Source: Mycobacterium sp. SVM_VP21 (GTDB taxonomy: Bacteria > Actinomycetota > Actinomycetes > Mycobacteriales > Mycobacteriaceae). Taken from it: a DNA stretch of 64,000 bases. The position numbers and the translations under genes were made by a program. The DNA is taken from positions 2,852,001-2,916,000 of the forward strand of contig CP101406.1 in the NCBI GenBank assembly GCA_024758765.1, given 5' to 3'. Below, in pieces: positions 28,061-40,143 of this stretch. Under the pieces are notes generated by a model. The model had not been told where the DNA came from. It did no database searches and was given only the letters and a program-made list of their open reading frames with translations. The stretch's first letter is position 1. The number at the start of each line of letters is the position of its first letter.

Positions 28061-28097
28061 TCGAGCCTCTCTGGGGTAGTAGCTGGCGAACGGGCCG

Positions 28098-29267
28098 CTA
28101 GCCTGCCGATGGCGGACGGGCCACCACGGTTGGCCGCATCCCGTATCGGGGGCTGGAGCCCGCAAAATTCCTGCCCGCACCGGCGGCGGGGGGGATACCG
28201 CCGATCAGATTTCCCGCCGGGGCAGCTTCCTCGGTTTCGATCACCTCGCTGACGAACTCCGGCGCGCTGGAGGGCGCGGTCATCGGAGTCGAACCCGCCC
28301 AACTGGGCGGAACGGCCAACTTTCCGATGGTTGTGGCGCTGGCCAAACGCGCTGAAACGGGCGCGCCGCCCGACGCCGCGGGCGCCGGAGCCGGTGCCGG
28401 CGCGGACGCCAGTGCTGCGGACGGCAGCGCCGCGGGCGCTTCAGCGCCTATCAGGCCGGCGGCCTTCGCCGTCCCGGTGAAGAAGCTGGTGATACCCGCA
28501 CCGAAGAACGGCAGGCCGGCGGTGTCGTAGAAGAAGTTCCCGAACGGGCCGTACCAGGTCATGAGCTGTTCCAGCGGGTCCACCGGGGCGCTGGCGGTCG
28601 CGGAGGCGGACATCGGTGAGCCCAGACTCTGCAGCGCGGTTGTCAGTTGGGAGATCAACTGGGAGATCTGCGATTGCCCGTTGCCGGCCGCCGTGCCCGT
28701 CGCCTGATTCACCGCCGCGTTCTGGGTGGCCTCAGCGGCGGCGTCGGTGGTCTGCGGCGGCGACGCGTAGGGCGTCAGCTCCGATGCCACAGCGGATGCC
28801 GCGGCGTACTGGTACATCGCCGCTGCGTCTTGCGCCCACATCTGGCCGTATTGGGCTTCGGTGGCTGCGATCGCCGCGGTGTTCTGCCCCGCAATGTTGC
28901 CGGCCACCAGCGTCGCCAGCAGAGCCCGGTTCTGGGCGATCTGCGGCGGTGGGACCGTAGCGGTGAACGCCGCCTCATAGGCGGCGGCGGCCTGGCGGAC
29001 CTTGCCGGCGGACTGCTCCGCCGCAACAGCGGTCGATTGCATCCAGGCCACGTACGGCTTGAACGACTGGGCCATCGTTGCTGACGACGGACCTATCCAT
29101 TGTTCGGACTGCAGCCCGTCGACCACCGCCTGGTAGCCGTTGACCGCCGAGGTCAGTTCAGCGGACAGCCTGCTCCAGGCGGACGCGGCGGCCATCAGTG
29201 ACTCCGCTCCCGGGCCGGTGTACATCCGCAGCGAATTGATCTCCGGCGGCAGCGCTCCGTAATCCAT
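28098..29267 (-). CDS. PPE-family protein, SVP-type subgroup
   Basis: 389 residues from [20 protein letters not shown]. It has the PPE domain of about 180 residues with the WxG-type segment [13 protein letters not shown], and a central region with [39 protein letters not shown] segment near residue 330 is the SVP-like motif. PPE proteins are exported by type VII secretion, usually with a PE partner; no PE gene is adjacent. Ribosome site AAAGGTGA before the ATG at 29267. Confidence 0.92.
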   Translation of the reverse strand: MDYGALPPEINSLRMYTGPGAESLMAAASAWSRLSAELTSAVNGYQAVVDGLQSEQWIGPSSATMAQSFKPYVAWMQSTAVAAEQSAGKVRQAAAAYEAAFTATVPPPQIAQNRALLATLVAGNIAGQNTAAIAATEAQYGQMWAQDAAAMYQYAAASAVASELTPYASPPQTTDAAAEATQNAAVNQATGTAAGNGQSQISQLISQLTTALQSLGSPMSASATASAPVDPLEQLMTWYGPFGNFFYDTAGLPFFGAGITSFFTGTAKAAGLIGAEAPAALPSAALASAPAPAPAPAASGGAPVSARLASATTIGKLAVPPSWAGSTPMTAPSSAPEFVSEVIETEEAAPAGNLIGGIPPAAGAGRNFAGSSPRYGMRPTVVARPPSAG

Positions 29268-29415
29268 CGTCGTCACCTTTCCAATCGAGTACCGGGCGAT
29301 CCCGCCGCGGAAAACGGTTGTGGCCGTGTGAGTTCGTTTGTCATCTGCTTGCCTTGCCTGTGCTACTGGGATCGTGTTGGTGTGTCGAACGTGGGTTGAT
29401 TGCCGATCGGCCGCG

Positions 29416-30621
29416 CTACCCGCCACCTGGCGGGCGCGGAACTACCTTGTGCCGGATGCCGTATCGCCGCCGAGTGAAATTCGCCGGCCGCGCGGCTCCT
29501 CTGAACGGTGGCGCTGTCAGTGGGCCGTGGGGGGGATGCGTTGCCGCGCTGGACGTGATGGTTCCAGCGGCGCCCGTGGGTAGGGCCGTTTCAGTTGTCG
29601 GCGCGGCCCAACTCGTCGGCGCTGACAGCAACCCGATCTTGTTGGACTGACCGACAAGCGCGGTGACTGGCGCCGGGCTTGCCGTTGCCGTCACTGCTGC
29701 ACTGGCGCCTACCAGATCCACTGCCGGAGGCAGTCCGGCGGCAGCGAGAGACTCGGGCATCACGGTCTGCGCGAACAGCATCCCCAACTGAACGACACCC
29801 GCGCCGAAGTAGCTGATTCCCCAGGTGTTGACGACCATGTTGAGGTTGTCGGTCGAGGTCAGAGTGGAAACATCGGCTGCCAAGTTTGACAAGAACGACG
29901 AGACATCGCCGGTCGTCGGCGTGGGCGAAGTCAGGCCGGGCAACTGCAACGAGTTGATCGCTTGGTGTACAGAGCCGGCGGCGGTGGCTTCCGCTTTGCC
30001 GACCGCCGCCTGCTGCTGGATCAATCCACTTTGGTCGGTGGTACGCGGTGGCGGAGTGAACGACGTCAACACCGAGGCGACCGCTGACGAGCCGGCATAG
30101 GTATACATCGCAGTCGCGTCCTGGGCCCAGAATTCCGCGTACTCGACTTCGGTCGCTGCGATAGCCGGCAGGTTCTGTCCGAAGAAGTTGGTCGCGATAA
30201 GAGTCATCAGCTGCACCCGGTTGGCGGCGACAGCGGGCGGCGGCACCGTACCCGCAAACGCACCTTCGTAGGCGGCGGCGGCCGCCCTAGCTTGCATGGC
30301 TGCTTGCTCTGCTCGGGCTGCCATATCGCTCACCCAGCCCACGTACGGTCCCAATGCCCCGGCCATCGCCAGAGCCGAGGGCCCGGACCATTCCAGCTCG
30401 GTGAGGTCGGCGATGATCGAGGCATAGCCACTGCCCGCCACGCTGAGTTCCCCGGCCAGTGCATCCCAGGCACCGGCGGCAGCATGTAAAGAAGCCGGTC
30501 CGGGTCCGGAATACATTCGGCCCGAATTTATTTCGGGCGGAAGAGCGCCATAGTCGATCGCTGACCAAGTCTGTAGAGGTATCACAGCGCCAATGCCGGT
30601 GGAGAATCCTTGCCCACTCAT
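29416..30621 (-). CDS. PPE-family protein with lost canonical start codon
   Basis: The PPE domain reads [20 protein letters not shown]; where family members have ATG for the first Met the codon is ATC (30556-30558). The frame stays open upstream, so translation must start earlier: ATG at 30621 (with GGGGA just before it, chosen here) or GTG at 30585, giving an N-terminal extension. The rest is intact: the PPE domain, a [22 protein letters not shown] stretch, and the SVP-like [11 protein letters not shown] near the C-terminus. Either start-shifted or a recent pseudogene. No PE partner nearby. Confidence 0.75.
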   Translation of the reverse strand: MSGQGFSTGIGAVIPLQTWSAIDYGALPPEINSGRMYSGPGPASLHAAAGAWDALAGELSVAGSGYASIIADLTELEWSGPSALAMAGALGPYVGWVSDMAARAEQAAMQARAAAAAYEGAFAGTVPPPAVAANRVQLMTLIATNFFGQNLPAIAATEVEYAEFWAQDATAMYTYAGSSAVASVLTSFTPPPRTTDQSGLIQQQAAVGKAEATAAGSVHQAINSLQLPGLTSPTPTTGDVSSFLSNLAADVSTLTSTDNLNMVVNTWGISYFGAGVVQLGMLFAQTVMPESLAAAGLPPAVDLVGASAAVTATASPAPVTALVGQSNKIGLLSAPTSWAAPTTETALPTGAAGTITSSAATHPPHGPLTAPPFRGAARPANFTRRRYGIRHKVVPRPPGGG

Positions 30622-30858
30622 CCTGGTCCCCGGCACATTCCGGCATTGCATGGCCATCTGAAATTTCTCGGCGCGCAGGCGACATTGCCTGGCGGCGCAA
30701 CACTCTGTGGTACAGCAACTTTCATTTCACCACCTATTCGATCGCGCCGGCTCAGTCGTAGGCGGCCACCAGCGCCGTCATTTCAATAGTGGTCAGCCTT
30801 CTTCCCCGCCCATATTCAGCAAGATGGACGGTCGTGATGTGTGTATCGAGGTCGGACG
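30622..30858. other. Spacer between PPE gene and allophanate hydrolase
   Basis: About 237 bp without a recognisable gene; no PE gene precedes the PPE gene here. Confidence 0.5.
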
Positions 30859-32589
30859 TTAAGGTTCGGCGGCGGTATCCACGGAACGCACCGCCAGATA
30901 GTGCTTCCAGGAACGCAATTCGGTGATATCGGTTGCCGACGAAACCGCGTCGTGCGTCGCGGTGAAACCGACGACATTGTTGCCGTTTTCCAGCTCGACA
31001 CTGGTCAGCGCCATGGGCGCGGGCAAGGCCGCCAGGAACCGTCCGAGTCCGGCCTCCGATATGCGGTACAGCTCGCCGTCGATGCACGCGCCGGCGCCAG
31101 GGGAGGTGCGGATCAGTCCGGGCTTGGGGGGAGTGGTGTCGAGAGCGGTGAGCCGGTAGGCGTCGCTGGTGCGGATGTCGCCGAGATAGCGCGCCCCGAG
31201 CTCCTCCAACTGCCAGTGCAGCGGTTGGCCGCGCAGGTGAGCGCCGAAGACTGCGAGATCGACTCCGTTCGGAATGAGCAGCGGCGAGGCTTGGTTACGG
31301 AACTTCGCGGCGAGGTCGACGGCGACTTGGTCGGCGAAAGCCCGGACCACGAACATGATTCCGAACGGGCCGCCAGACGGCAGCGATTCGCCAGGGACGG
31401 CGACTGCGGCGAGATCGAGCAGATTGCAAAAATTGGTGAAGGTGCCCATGCGCCGGTTGATCGTGAGGGGATCGGCCGCGATCGCGGAAATACTCGGATG
31501 CTCGGTGGTGGTGGGCAGTAGCAGCGCATCATATGCTGTGAGCAGTTCGGCGGCCGCGGCGCGCGCGTGAGCGAGCGCGTCCAGGTCTGCCGCGAACGCG
31601 TGCCCGGTGGTATTACCGGCGGCCATGATGATCCCCCGAACGGTGGGATCGGCATGTTCCGGAGCGCCGGAAAGGAATTCACCGACGGCGGCGTAGCGTT
31701 CGGCGACAATGGCGCCGTCATAGAGCAGTCGTGCCGCGTCGAGCAGCGTCGAGATGTCGAGAGTTTCGACTTTGATGCCGGCGTCGGTGACGGCGCTGAC
31801 GCTCCGCTCGAAGGCATCGCGGTAGGCAGCTGTCAGATTGGTGAGGTTTCGCGGCTCCGGGATGGCGACGGTAGGTGCGTCGGGAGCCGCCAAGGCGACT
31901 TCGGCTGGCCACCCACGGCTGCGCGGATCCGACGGATGGGGGCCCGCCATGATCGTGGTGGCAGCGGTCGCCAGCTGCAGATCCGCGGCGAAGACGGTGA
32001 CGGTGTCATAGTCGACACAGGCCGGCACCACTCCGTGGGTCGGGATGACGCCGCAGGTGGCCTTGATCCCGACGATGCCGTTGAGTGCAGCAGGAACTCG
32101 ACCTGAACCCGCGGTATCTGTTCCAATGCCCAGATCGGCCATGCCAAGTGCGACCGCGACCGCGGATCCTGAGCTCGAGCCACCCGAGATCAGTTCCGGG
32201 AGGTGGGCGTTGCGTACGGCGCCGTAGGGACTGCGGGTTCCGACAAGACCGGTGGCAAACTGATCGAGGTTGGTCTTGCCCAAGACAATCGCCCCGGCAT
32301 CGACCAGGCGCTGTACCGCGGTTGCGGTGGAATCGGGGGTGTAGGCGAACTCCGGGCACCCGGCGGTCGTGGGCAGCCCGGCGACGTCAATGTTGTCCTT
32401 GACCGCGACGATCAGGCCGGCAGCCGGCAAATCTTCGCCCGCGGCGAGGCGCGCTTCGACTCGTCGTGCATCGGCCAATACGTCCGCCTCGTCGCGCAAT
32501 GCGATCCAGACCTCCGGCCGATCCGCCTCGGCGATGCGCCGGTAGGCGGCCGTCACCCGCTCGGTGGGGGTGCAGTCAGCGAGGTTCAC
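30859..32589 (-). CDS. atzF: Allophanate hydrolase
   Basis: 576 residues. The amidase-signature domain has catalytic Lys in VAVKDNIDVAGLPTTAG, the cis-Ser region ISGGSSSGSAVAVALG and nucleophile region GIGTDTAGSGR. The C-terminal domain of about 120 residues (GAHLRGQPLHWQLEELGARY) matches the allophanate hydrolase tail. It hydrolyses allophanate to two CO2 and two ammonia, completing ATP-dependent urea breakdown. The GTG start overlaps the urea carboxylase stop by 4 bp (GTGA), so it is translationally coupled in the GntR-urea carboxylase-hydrolase operon. Confidence 0.93.
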   Translation of the reverse strand: MNLADCTPTERVTAAYRRIAEADRPEVWIALRDEADVLADARRVEARLAAGEDLPAAGLIVAVKDNIDVAGLPTTAGCPEFAYTPDSTATAVQRLVDAGAIVLGKTNLDQFATGLVGTRSPYGAVRNAHLPELISGGSSSGSAVAVALGMADLGIGTDTAGSGRVPAALNGIVGIKATCGVIPTHGVVPACVDYDTVTVFAADLQLATAATTIMAGPHPSDPRSRGWPAEVALAAPDAPTVAIPEPRNLTNLTAAYRDAFERSVSAVTDAGIKVETLDISTLLDAARLLYDGAIVAERYAAVGEFLSGAPEHADPTVRGIIMAAGNTTGHAFAADLDALAHARAAAAELLTAYDALLLPTTTEHPSISAIAADPLTINRRMGTFTNFCNLLDLAAVAVPGESLPSGGPFGIMFVVRAFADQVAVDLAAKFRNQASPLLIPNGVDLAVFGAHLRGQPLHWQLEELGARYLGDIRTSDAYRLTALDTTPPKPGLIRTSPGAGACIDGELYRISEAGLGRFLAALPAPMALTSVELENGNNVVGFTATHDAVSSATDITELRSWKHYLAVRSVDTAAEP

Positions 32590-35500
32590 GCGCGGGCTCC
32601 GATCACTGCGAGCGGTGTTCCCGGCTCGACTTGACTGCCCGGCGAGGCCAGCACTTGCAGCACGGTTCCTGATACGGGGCTGGGCACCGGAAGTTCGAGC
32701 TTCATGGCTTCCAGCACCGCGACCGTATCGCCTTTCCCCACGTCTTGTCCTTCCTCGATGTTGACCCGCCATACGTTGCCTACCATCGGCGCGCTGATGA
32801 CTGATGCGCCTGACGGCACATCGCTCATCGTGGCACTGGCCGGCTCGATGGCCATCACGGTGTCGGGGACTGCGTGGTCGAATTCTCCTGATTCGTACCA
32901 AGATGTCCGTTCGGCAGCGAACGCGGCAGCTTGGCGGGCTTCGAAGGCGGAGATCGATTCAGCGTTGCGGGCCAGGAACTCACGGTGTTCAGCCAGCGCG
33001 AAGGTGCCCTCGGAGATTTCGACGTCGAGTCGGCCCGCGTGCGCGGCGGCCCGACAGTCCCGAAGCTGTTCGGCGGTAACCGGTTCCCAGACGATGCGAT
33101 CGAAAAATCGGAACAACCACGGCGTTCCGTTCTCAAACGGCGCGGGCTGACGGTAGCTCGACCAGATCGGCACGGTGCGGCCCACCAGTTGGTAGCCCCC
33201 CGGGGACTCCATGCCGTAGACGCACAGATACTTTCCGCCGATCCCGACCGCGTCTGACGGCGTCCAGGTGCGCGCCGGGTTGTACTTCGTCGTCACTAAG
33301 CGGTGCCGAGGGTCGATCGGAACCGCTAATGGCGCACCGAGATAGACATCGCCGAGGCCGAGTACCAGGTATTCGGCCTCGAAAACCGTGTGACGCACAT
33401 CGTCGATGCTGTCCAGTCCGTTGATTCGTCGGATGAACTCGAGATTGGAGGGCAGCCACGGGGCGGTGTCACGAATTCCACTGCGGTAGCGTTCGATCGC
33501 CTCAGCAATCGACGGATCGTCGAACGACATCGGTAGGCGGATCGTTCGGCTGGGCACCCGTAGATCTGCGGTGTCGGGAAGCTGCCCTTCCAGTTCGGTG
33601 AGCAGGCCGATCAGTCGATACTGTGGCAAGACCGCGGGGTCGGTGTGGATGTGCAGCGATCGGACGCCCGGGGTGACATCGACGATTCCCGGGATCGCGG
33701 CCGCCGCAAGTGCTTCGGAGAGTGCATGGACACGCATCCGCAGGCTCAAGTCCAGAACCATGTCGCCGTATTCGACGAGAACGTTGTCGTCGCCGCCACG
33801 CAGGTAGAGCGCACGGGGCCGGTCTGTGTCGCCCGCGACCATGCCGAGGACACCGCGATCATCCTGCAGCGCCGAGCGGTCGACGCCCCCACCGCCGGCT
33901 CGAGCTGCGTTGGACGTGCGCAGCGTGGCCGCGGTCGTGTCATCGACCGGGGTGAATCTGACTGTGTCACCAGGTCGCAGCTGCCCCAGTTGCCACCGGT
34001 GGCCACTTACCACGGTCAGTGGGCACGCGAATCCGCCCAGGCTGGGTCCGTCGGGCCCCAGCAGCACCGGCGTATCACCGGTCACATTGATGGCGCCGAC
34101 ACTGTAGGGGTTGTCGTGCAGGTTGGAGGGATGTAGCCCGGCGTCGCCGCCATCCTCGCGCGACCAGACCGGCTTGGGCCCCTCCAAACGGATTCCTGTT
34201 CGGTTGGCGTGGCTGCTGACACGCCATGGGGCGGAGTAGAACTGTGTCATGTCGGCGTCGGTGAAGTAGGCGGGCGCCGTCTGCGGGCCGACCTGGACTG
34301 CCAATTGCCAGTCGTGGCTGAAGTGTGGACGCTGCTCCGGATGGATGGGGGATGCCGGACCAAGCGAGTCTGGGTCAGTGGTGGCGATGTCGAGGACGTC
34401 GCCCTCAGCGAGTGCCTTGCCGGTGATGCCGCCGAAGCCGCCCAGCGTGAATGTTGCCGCACTGCCCTGATAGAGCGGAGCGTCGATCCCACCTCGAATG
34501 GCGAGGTAGGTGCGTAGCCCGGCGTCGGCCGGCGCGCCGATATCGAGAACCGCTCCGGCCGCCACGACGACCGGCTCCCACATGGCGATCGGTTCACCGT
34601 CGACGGTGACCTCCGCAGGGGCTCCCGTGACCGCCACCACCTCGGCCTCGGCGAATCGAAGCCGCGGCCCCAACAGGGTGCACTCCAGCGCGGGTGTGCC
34701 AGGAGGATTGCCCACGGCGGTGTTGGCCAGGGTGAAGGACAGATCATCCATCGGACCCGACGGCGGTATGCCGACATGCCACCAGCCCGTCCGTCCCGGA
34801 TAGTCCTGAATGGTCGTCATCGTGCCGGGCCGCAGCACGTCCATGCGACGTTGTGTGGAGCGAACCGTGCCCAGCGTTGCGGTGGTGTGCGTCGCCGAGC
34901 GAAAATCTTTGTCCTGTAGCGCAGCCCGCAATTGAGGCAGGTTCGTGCGGACACCGTAGAGCCGGGTTTCCGACAGGGCGGAGGACAGTTTGTCCAGCGC
35001 CTCTTCTCGGGTGCTCCCGGCGACGACGACTTTGGCCAGCAGCGAGTCGTAGAACGGGCTGACATCACTGCCGGTGTCGATCCAAGTGTCGACCCGGGCG
35101 TCGGTGGGGAACCGAACTGCGGTGATCTCCCCGGCGCTCGGGCGATAGTCATGTACCGGATCTTCGGCGCAGACGCGCGCTTCCACCGCGCAACCCGTGG
35201 CGACCGGCCCGGTCTCGGGCAGGCCGTCGAACATGGTGTCGTCGCCGCCCGCCAGCCGCAGCATCCACGCGACCAGGTCGACTCCGGTGATGGATTCGGT
35301 GACCGGATGCTCCACCTGCAGGCGGGTGTTCATCTCCAGAAACGATGCGCGTTCGCGTTCGGCGTCGTAGACGAATTCCACCGTTCCGGCCGACCGGTAG
35401 TCGACCGAGCCCGCCAGGGCCCGTGCGGACGAGAGGAGCTCGTCTACCAACTCCACGGGCAGTCCGGGTGCCGGCGCCTCTTCGATCACCTTCTGATTGC

Positions 35501-36212
35501 GCCGTTGCAAGGAGCAGTCGCGGGTTCCCAGGCTGATGACCCGTGAAGCACCGTCACCGAAAACCTGGACTTCAACGTGCCGTGCGACGGTGATCAGCTG
35601 TTCCAGGAAGACACCGTCGGTGGAGAAGTTCGACGCGGCCAGCCGTTGTACGCGATCGTAGGCGGCCCGGACCTCGTCGGCGTCGGTGCACGCCTGCATG
35701 CCGATGCCGCCACCTCCGCCGACGGCCTTGAGCATCACCGGGTAGCCGATGCGGTCAGCCTCAGCGATTGCGTGATCAGCGGATTCGAGCAGGCCACTGC
35801 CGGCGACCAGTGGTACTCCGCTTGCGAGCGCCGCCTGCCGTGCGGTGTGTTTGTCGCCGAATATTCGCAGCTGCTCGGGGCTAGGCCCGACGAAGGCGAT
35901 TCCGGCGTCGGCGACGGTAGAAGCGAAATCCGCACTCTCGGCCAAGAATCCGTAACCGGGGTGGATTGCGCCTGCGCCGGTCGCCAATGCCGCTTCCATC
36001 ACCCGGTCGCCACGTAGGTACGACTGCGACGCCTGTGGCGGACCAAGTCGGACTGCGGTGTCGGCCATCTGTACATGAGCAGCGCCGGCATCTGCGTCGG
36101 AATAGACGGCCACGGTCTTGAGGCCGAGCGCCTGTGCACTGCGGATGATGCGACAGGCGATCTCGCCACGGTTCGCGATCAGTACCGTATCGAAGTTCAA
36201 CGCGCTGTCCAT
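32586..36212 (-). CDS. Urea carboxylase
   Basis: 1208 residues. Biotin carboxylase occupies about 1-450 (LIANRGEIACRIIRSAQALG, GGGGGIGMQAC, FLEMNTRLQVEHPVTE). The KipA-like carboxyltransferase part begins at TTIQDYPGRTGWWHVGIPPSG, the KipI-like part follows (LVEYGDMVLDLSLRMRVHAL), and the C-terminal biotinyl domain has the biotin-attachment LEAMKLELPVPS. It carboxylates urea to allophanate using ATP, bicarbonate and biotin. Coupled downstream to allophanate hydrolase and overlapping the GntR gene by 16 bp upstream. Full length and apparently intact. Confidence 0.94.
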   Translation of the reverse strand: MDSALNFDTVLIANRGEIACRIIRSAQALGLKTVAVYSDADAGAAHVQMADTAVRLGPPQASQSYLRGDRVMEAALATGAGAIHPGYGFLAESADFASTVADAGIAFVGPSPEQLRIFGDKHTARQAALASGVPLVAGSGLLESADHAIAEADRIGYPVMLKAVGGGGGIGMQACTDADEVRAAYDRVQRLAASNFSTDGVFLEQLITVARHVEVQVFGDGASRVISLGTRDCSLQRRNQKVIEEAPAPGLPVELVDELLSSARALAGSVDYRSAGTVEFVYDAERERASFLEMNTRLQVEHPVTESITGVDLVAWMLRLAGGDDTMFDGLPETGPVATGCAVEARVCAEDPVHDYRPSAGEITAVRFPTDARVDTWIDTGSDVSPFYDSLLAKVVVAGSTREEALDKLSSALSETRLYGVRTNLPQLRAALQDKDFRSATHTTATLGTVRSTQRRMDVLRPGTMTTIQDYPGRTGWWHVGIPPSGPMDDLSFTLANTAVGNPPGTPALECTLLGPRLRFAEAEVVAVTGAPAEVTVDGEPIAMWEPVVVAAGAVLDIGAPADAGLRTYLAIRGGIDAPLYQGSAATFTLGGFGGITGKALAEGDVLDIATTDPDSLGPASPIHPEQRPHFSHDWQLAVQVGPQTAPAYFTDADMTQFYSAPWRVSSHANRTGIRLEGPKPVWSREDGGDAGLHPSNLHDNPYSVGAINVTGDTPVLLGPDGPSLGGFACPLTVVSGHRWQLGQLRPGDTVRFTPVDDTTAATLRTSNAARAGGGGVDRSALQDDRGVLGMVAGDTDRPRALYLRGGDDNVLVEYGDMVLDLSLRMRVHALSEALAAAAIPGIVDVTPGVRSLHIHTDPAVLPQYRLIGLLTELEGQLPDTADLRVPSRTIRLPMSFDDPSIAEAIERYRSGIRDTAPWLPSNLEFIRRINGLDSIDDVRHTVFEAEYLVLGLGDVYLGAPLAVPIDPRHRLVTTKYNPARTWTPSDAVGIGGKYLCVYGMESPGGYQLVGRTVPIWSSYRQPAPFENGTPWLFRFFDRIVWEPVTAEQLRDCRAAAHAGRLDVEISEGTFALAEHREFLARNAESISAFEARQAAAFAAERTSWYESGEFDHAVPDTVMAIEPASATMSDVPSGASVISAPMVGNVWRVNIEEGQDVGKGDTVAVLEAMKLELPVPSPVSGTVLQVLASPGSQVEPGTPLAVIGARA

Positions 36213-36919
36213 TTCTCTTCCTCGGCCGCCGACATCGCCAGGATTGCGCGGCTGACTCTGTCGAACACCACGTCCAGAGAGGCTCCGATGTGTGCGCGCA
36301 GCAGTTCACGCGCCTGTTCCAGCCGACCGGTCAGCACCGCCTCAAGGATCGCCAGATGTTCGGTGATGGTTACCTCGATGCGGTTGTTGACCATGAAGTC
36401 GTACATCCGCACATGACGGATCCGGGCATTGGCGGACAGCAGTGCGTTCACCATTTCCCGGTTGCCGGCCGCCTTCAGAAGTGCGACGTGAAACTCCTCG
36501 TCGACAACCACGAACCCGGGCTCCTGCGCAGGGGGGTCCGCCCGCAACGATTCCCACCGCTGCTGTTGGGCCAGCAACAGCTCCCGGTCGTGCACCACGT
36601 CCGGGTTATCGATGGCGCGCTGAATACCCGCCAGCTCCAAGGCGAGCCGGACTTCGTAGAGGTCGCGAATCCTCGCGATGTTCGGTCGCACCGGACTGAA
36701 CCCGTACTCCTCGCGCTGAATCAAGCCATCTGCGCATAGCCGTGCCAGGGCCTCACGTATGGGTGTGCGCGAGCACCGGAACCTTGCGGCCAGCTTCGGC
36801 TCGGTCAGGCGTTCCCCGAACGCCACCGCCCCGTTCATCAATTCCGGCCGCAGCGCGAGATAGACGGAATCGGCCCGGCTCAGGGCGATTCCATCAGTTG
36901 TAGCCAGGGGTGTCGACAT
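36197..36919 (-). CDS. GntR-family (FCD/FadR-type) regulator of the urea carboxylase operon
   Basis: 240 residues. The N-terminal winged helix has LTEPKLAARFRCSRTPIREAL and the C-terminal FCD ligand domain has DLYEVRLALELAGIQRA, DEEFHVALLKAAGN and EHLAILEAVLTGRLEQAR. It is the first gene of the operon and overlaps urea carboxylase by 16 bp. A GTATAC palindrome 4-9 bp before its start could be an autoregulatory operator. Likely responds to a pathway metabolite (inference). Confidence 0.9.
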   Translation of the reverse strand: MSTPLATTDGIALSRADSVYLALRPELMNGAVAFGERLTEPKLAARFRCSRTPIREALARLCADGLIQREEYGFSPVRPNIARIRDLYEVRLALELAGIQRAIDNPDVVHDRELLLAQQQRWESLRADPPAQEPGFVVVDEEFHVALLKAAGNREMVNALLSANARIRHVRMYDFMVNNRIEVTITEHLAILEAVLTGRLEQARELLRAHIGASLDVVFDRVSRAILAMSAAEEEKWTAR

Positions 36920-36922
36920 GCT

Positions 36923-36928
36923 GTATAC
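36923..36928. promoter_or_regulatory. Candidate GntR/FCD operator core GTATAC
   Basis: Palindromic GTATAC immediately upstream of the GntR start, resembling the TNGTNNNACNA-type sites of FCD regulators. The rest of the 190-bp spacer to the P450 gene shows nothing else certain. Confidence 0.3.
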
Positions 36929-37111
36929 GCTATTGACCTGGGGTTTCAGTCAGGTGATCCGCGGTTACACGCGGGTAAAATAGACCTCACATCCCTCAGT
37001 TAGTTGACAGCAATTCTTAAGCGACTCAAGGGTGTTTCGCAGAAGTTTGTAGCAGTTCGCGGGCCTGTGCGGCCGGCATCGGCGCGGCCTTGGCGGCAGC
37101 AGCGAGATCGC

Positions 37112-38329
<1,218 letters not shown>

Positions 38330-38413
38330 TCAACATCGTAGACGTCGGTATGGGGCAAATGGCCCGGGTCGGACCGCCGTGCATCTTCTAGGATCGTGAT
38401 GCATATCGGCTAG

Positions 38414-38647
<234 letters not shown>

Positions 38648-38715
38648 GGCGTCAACGCTTATCGCCTCGAATAAGCAAGAGCGGCTGGCTGATTGAGCAC
38701 CGTCCGGCTCGACGG

Positions 38716-40137
38716 TTATTCGGATTGCGGGACCGTCGGCCGCGGTAGATCCTGGGATCGTCTTCCCCGGGCGGTTGCCGGGCGTCGTACATATCGGGTC
38801 CAGGTCATCAGGGCGGCCACGATGTAGAAGCTGATGAATATCCAGAACGCCGATGTCTCGGTGCCGGTGCTCAGGTACGACTGGCGTAATGCCAGGTTGA
38901 TACCCACCCCGCCGAGAGCACCGAAAGTCGCGACAAAGCCGATCACTGCCCCTGCGGTGGCCTGCGACCAGAGTCGCCGCTGCGTTTCGCCGAGATTCAG
39001 CGAGTGACTGCGCGCCTCGAAGATCGAGGGAATCATCTTGTACACCGACCCGTTACCGAGCCCTGCCAGAACAAACAGTCCGATGAACGTGGCGATGTAG
39101 GCGTCCATCAGTGCGGAGCTGTGGCCGTTTTGGTGATCGGCGGTGAGGCTGATTGCGACCAACCCGCCGGTGATGATCGCCATTGCGACGAATACCGCGA
39201 GGGTGACTCGGCTGCCTCCGAGTCGATCGGCGAGTCTGCCGCCGTAGATGCGAGCGAGCGATCCGAGCGCCGGGCCGATGAAGGCGAACTGGGCGGCGTG
39301 CAGCGATGCCTGGACGGGGGTCTGCCCGCCCGCGGTGAAGTTGGCCTGCAGGACGACGCCGAATGCGAAGGAGAATCCGATCCAAGAGCCGAAGCTGCCC
39401 AGGTACAGCAGCCCCAGCACCCAGGTGTCGGCCTTGCGCAGCACCTCGCGCAGGTGGCTCGCCTTGGTGGCGTGGTCGAGGTTGTCCAGGTAGCGCGCGG
39501 CACCCGCCCCGACGATGACCAGTAACGCCAGGTAGAGGGCGCAGACGATGTACGGGGCGTTGTGGCCGGTGGTGGCCAGCACCAGCAGGCCCACCAACTG
39601 AATCATCGGCACCCCGAGGTTGCCGACGCCGGCGTTCAGGCCCAGCGCCAAACCCTTGAGTCGCTGCGGATATAGCCGGTTGGTGTTAGTCATGGACGCG
39701 GAGTAGTTGGCCCCGCCGCACCCAGTTAGTCCGGCGCACACCAGATATGGCCAGAGCGGAAGGCCCGGGTGGGCCAACAACACCATCGCTGCCGCGGTGG
39801 GAATCACCAGGATCGCGATTGACATCACCGTCCAAGTGCGGCCACCGAGAGTGGCGATACCCAACGAGTAGGGGATACGCAGCGATGCTGCCACCAGGGT
39901 CGACGTGGCGCCGAGCAGGAACTTGTCGCTCGGGGAGAATCCGTACACCGCCTGCGGCATGAACAACGCCAGCACCGGCCATAGCGTCCACACGCCGAAC
40001 GCGATGTGGTCGCACGCGATGAGCCAGAGCAGGTTGCGTCGGGCGATTGTACTGTTGCCGGCCTCCCAAGCTCGGGCATCCTCGGGATCCCAGCCGGTGA
40101 GGCTGTGTTGGGGTGTCGACGCGTCACCTCGGGGCAC
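38716..40137 (-). CDS. narK: Nitrate/nitrite transporter, NarK family (MFS)
   Basis: 473 residues from a GTG. Twelve membrane helices; the nitrate-transporter signature segments GGANYSASMTNTNRLYPQRL and LALGLNAGVGNLGVPMIQLVG and the second signature GNGSVYKMIPSIFEARSHSL are present. It exchanges or imports nitrate/nitrite across the plasma membrane. It follows a methyltransferase gene on the same strand by 6 bp, so probably one operon. No nitrate reductase is in the window. Which NarK paralogue it corresponds to is unclear. Confidence 0.88.
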   Translation of the reverse strand: MPRGDASTPQHSLTGWDPEDARAWEAGNSTIARRNLLWLIACDHIAFGVWTLWPVLALFMPQAVYGFSPSDKFLLGATSTLVAASLRIPYSLGIATLGGRTWTVMSIAILVIPTAAAMVLLAHPGLPLWPYLVCAGLTGCGGANYSASMTNTNRLYPQRLKGLALGLNAGVGNLGVPMIQLVGLLVLATTGHNAPYIVCALYLALLVIVGAGAARYLDNLDHATKASHLREVLRKADTWVLGLLYLGSFGSWIGFSFAFGVVLQANFTAGGQTPVQASLHAAQFAFIGPALGSLARIYGGRLADRLGGSRVTLAVFVAMAIITGGLVAISLTADHQNGHSSALMDAYIATFIGLFVLAGLGNGSVYKMIPSIFEARSHSLNLGETQRRLWSQATAGAVIGFVATFGALGGVGINLALRQSYLSTGTETSAFWIFISFYIVAALMTWTRYVRRPATARGRRSQDLPRPTVPQSE

Positions 40138-40143
40138 AATCGG

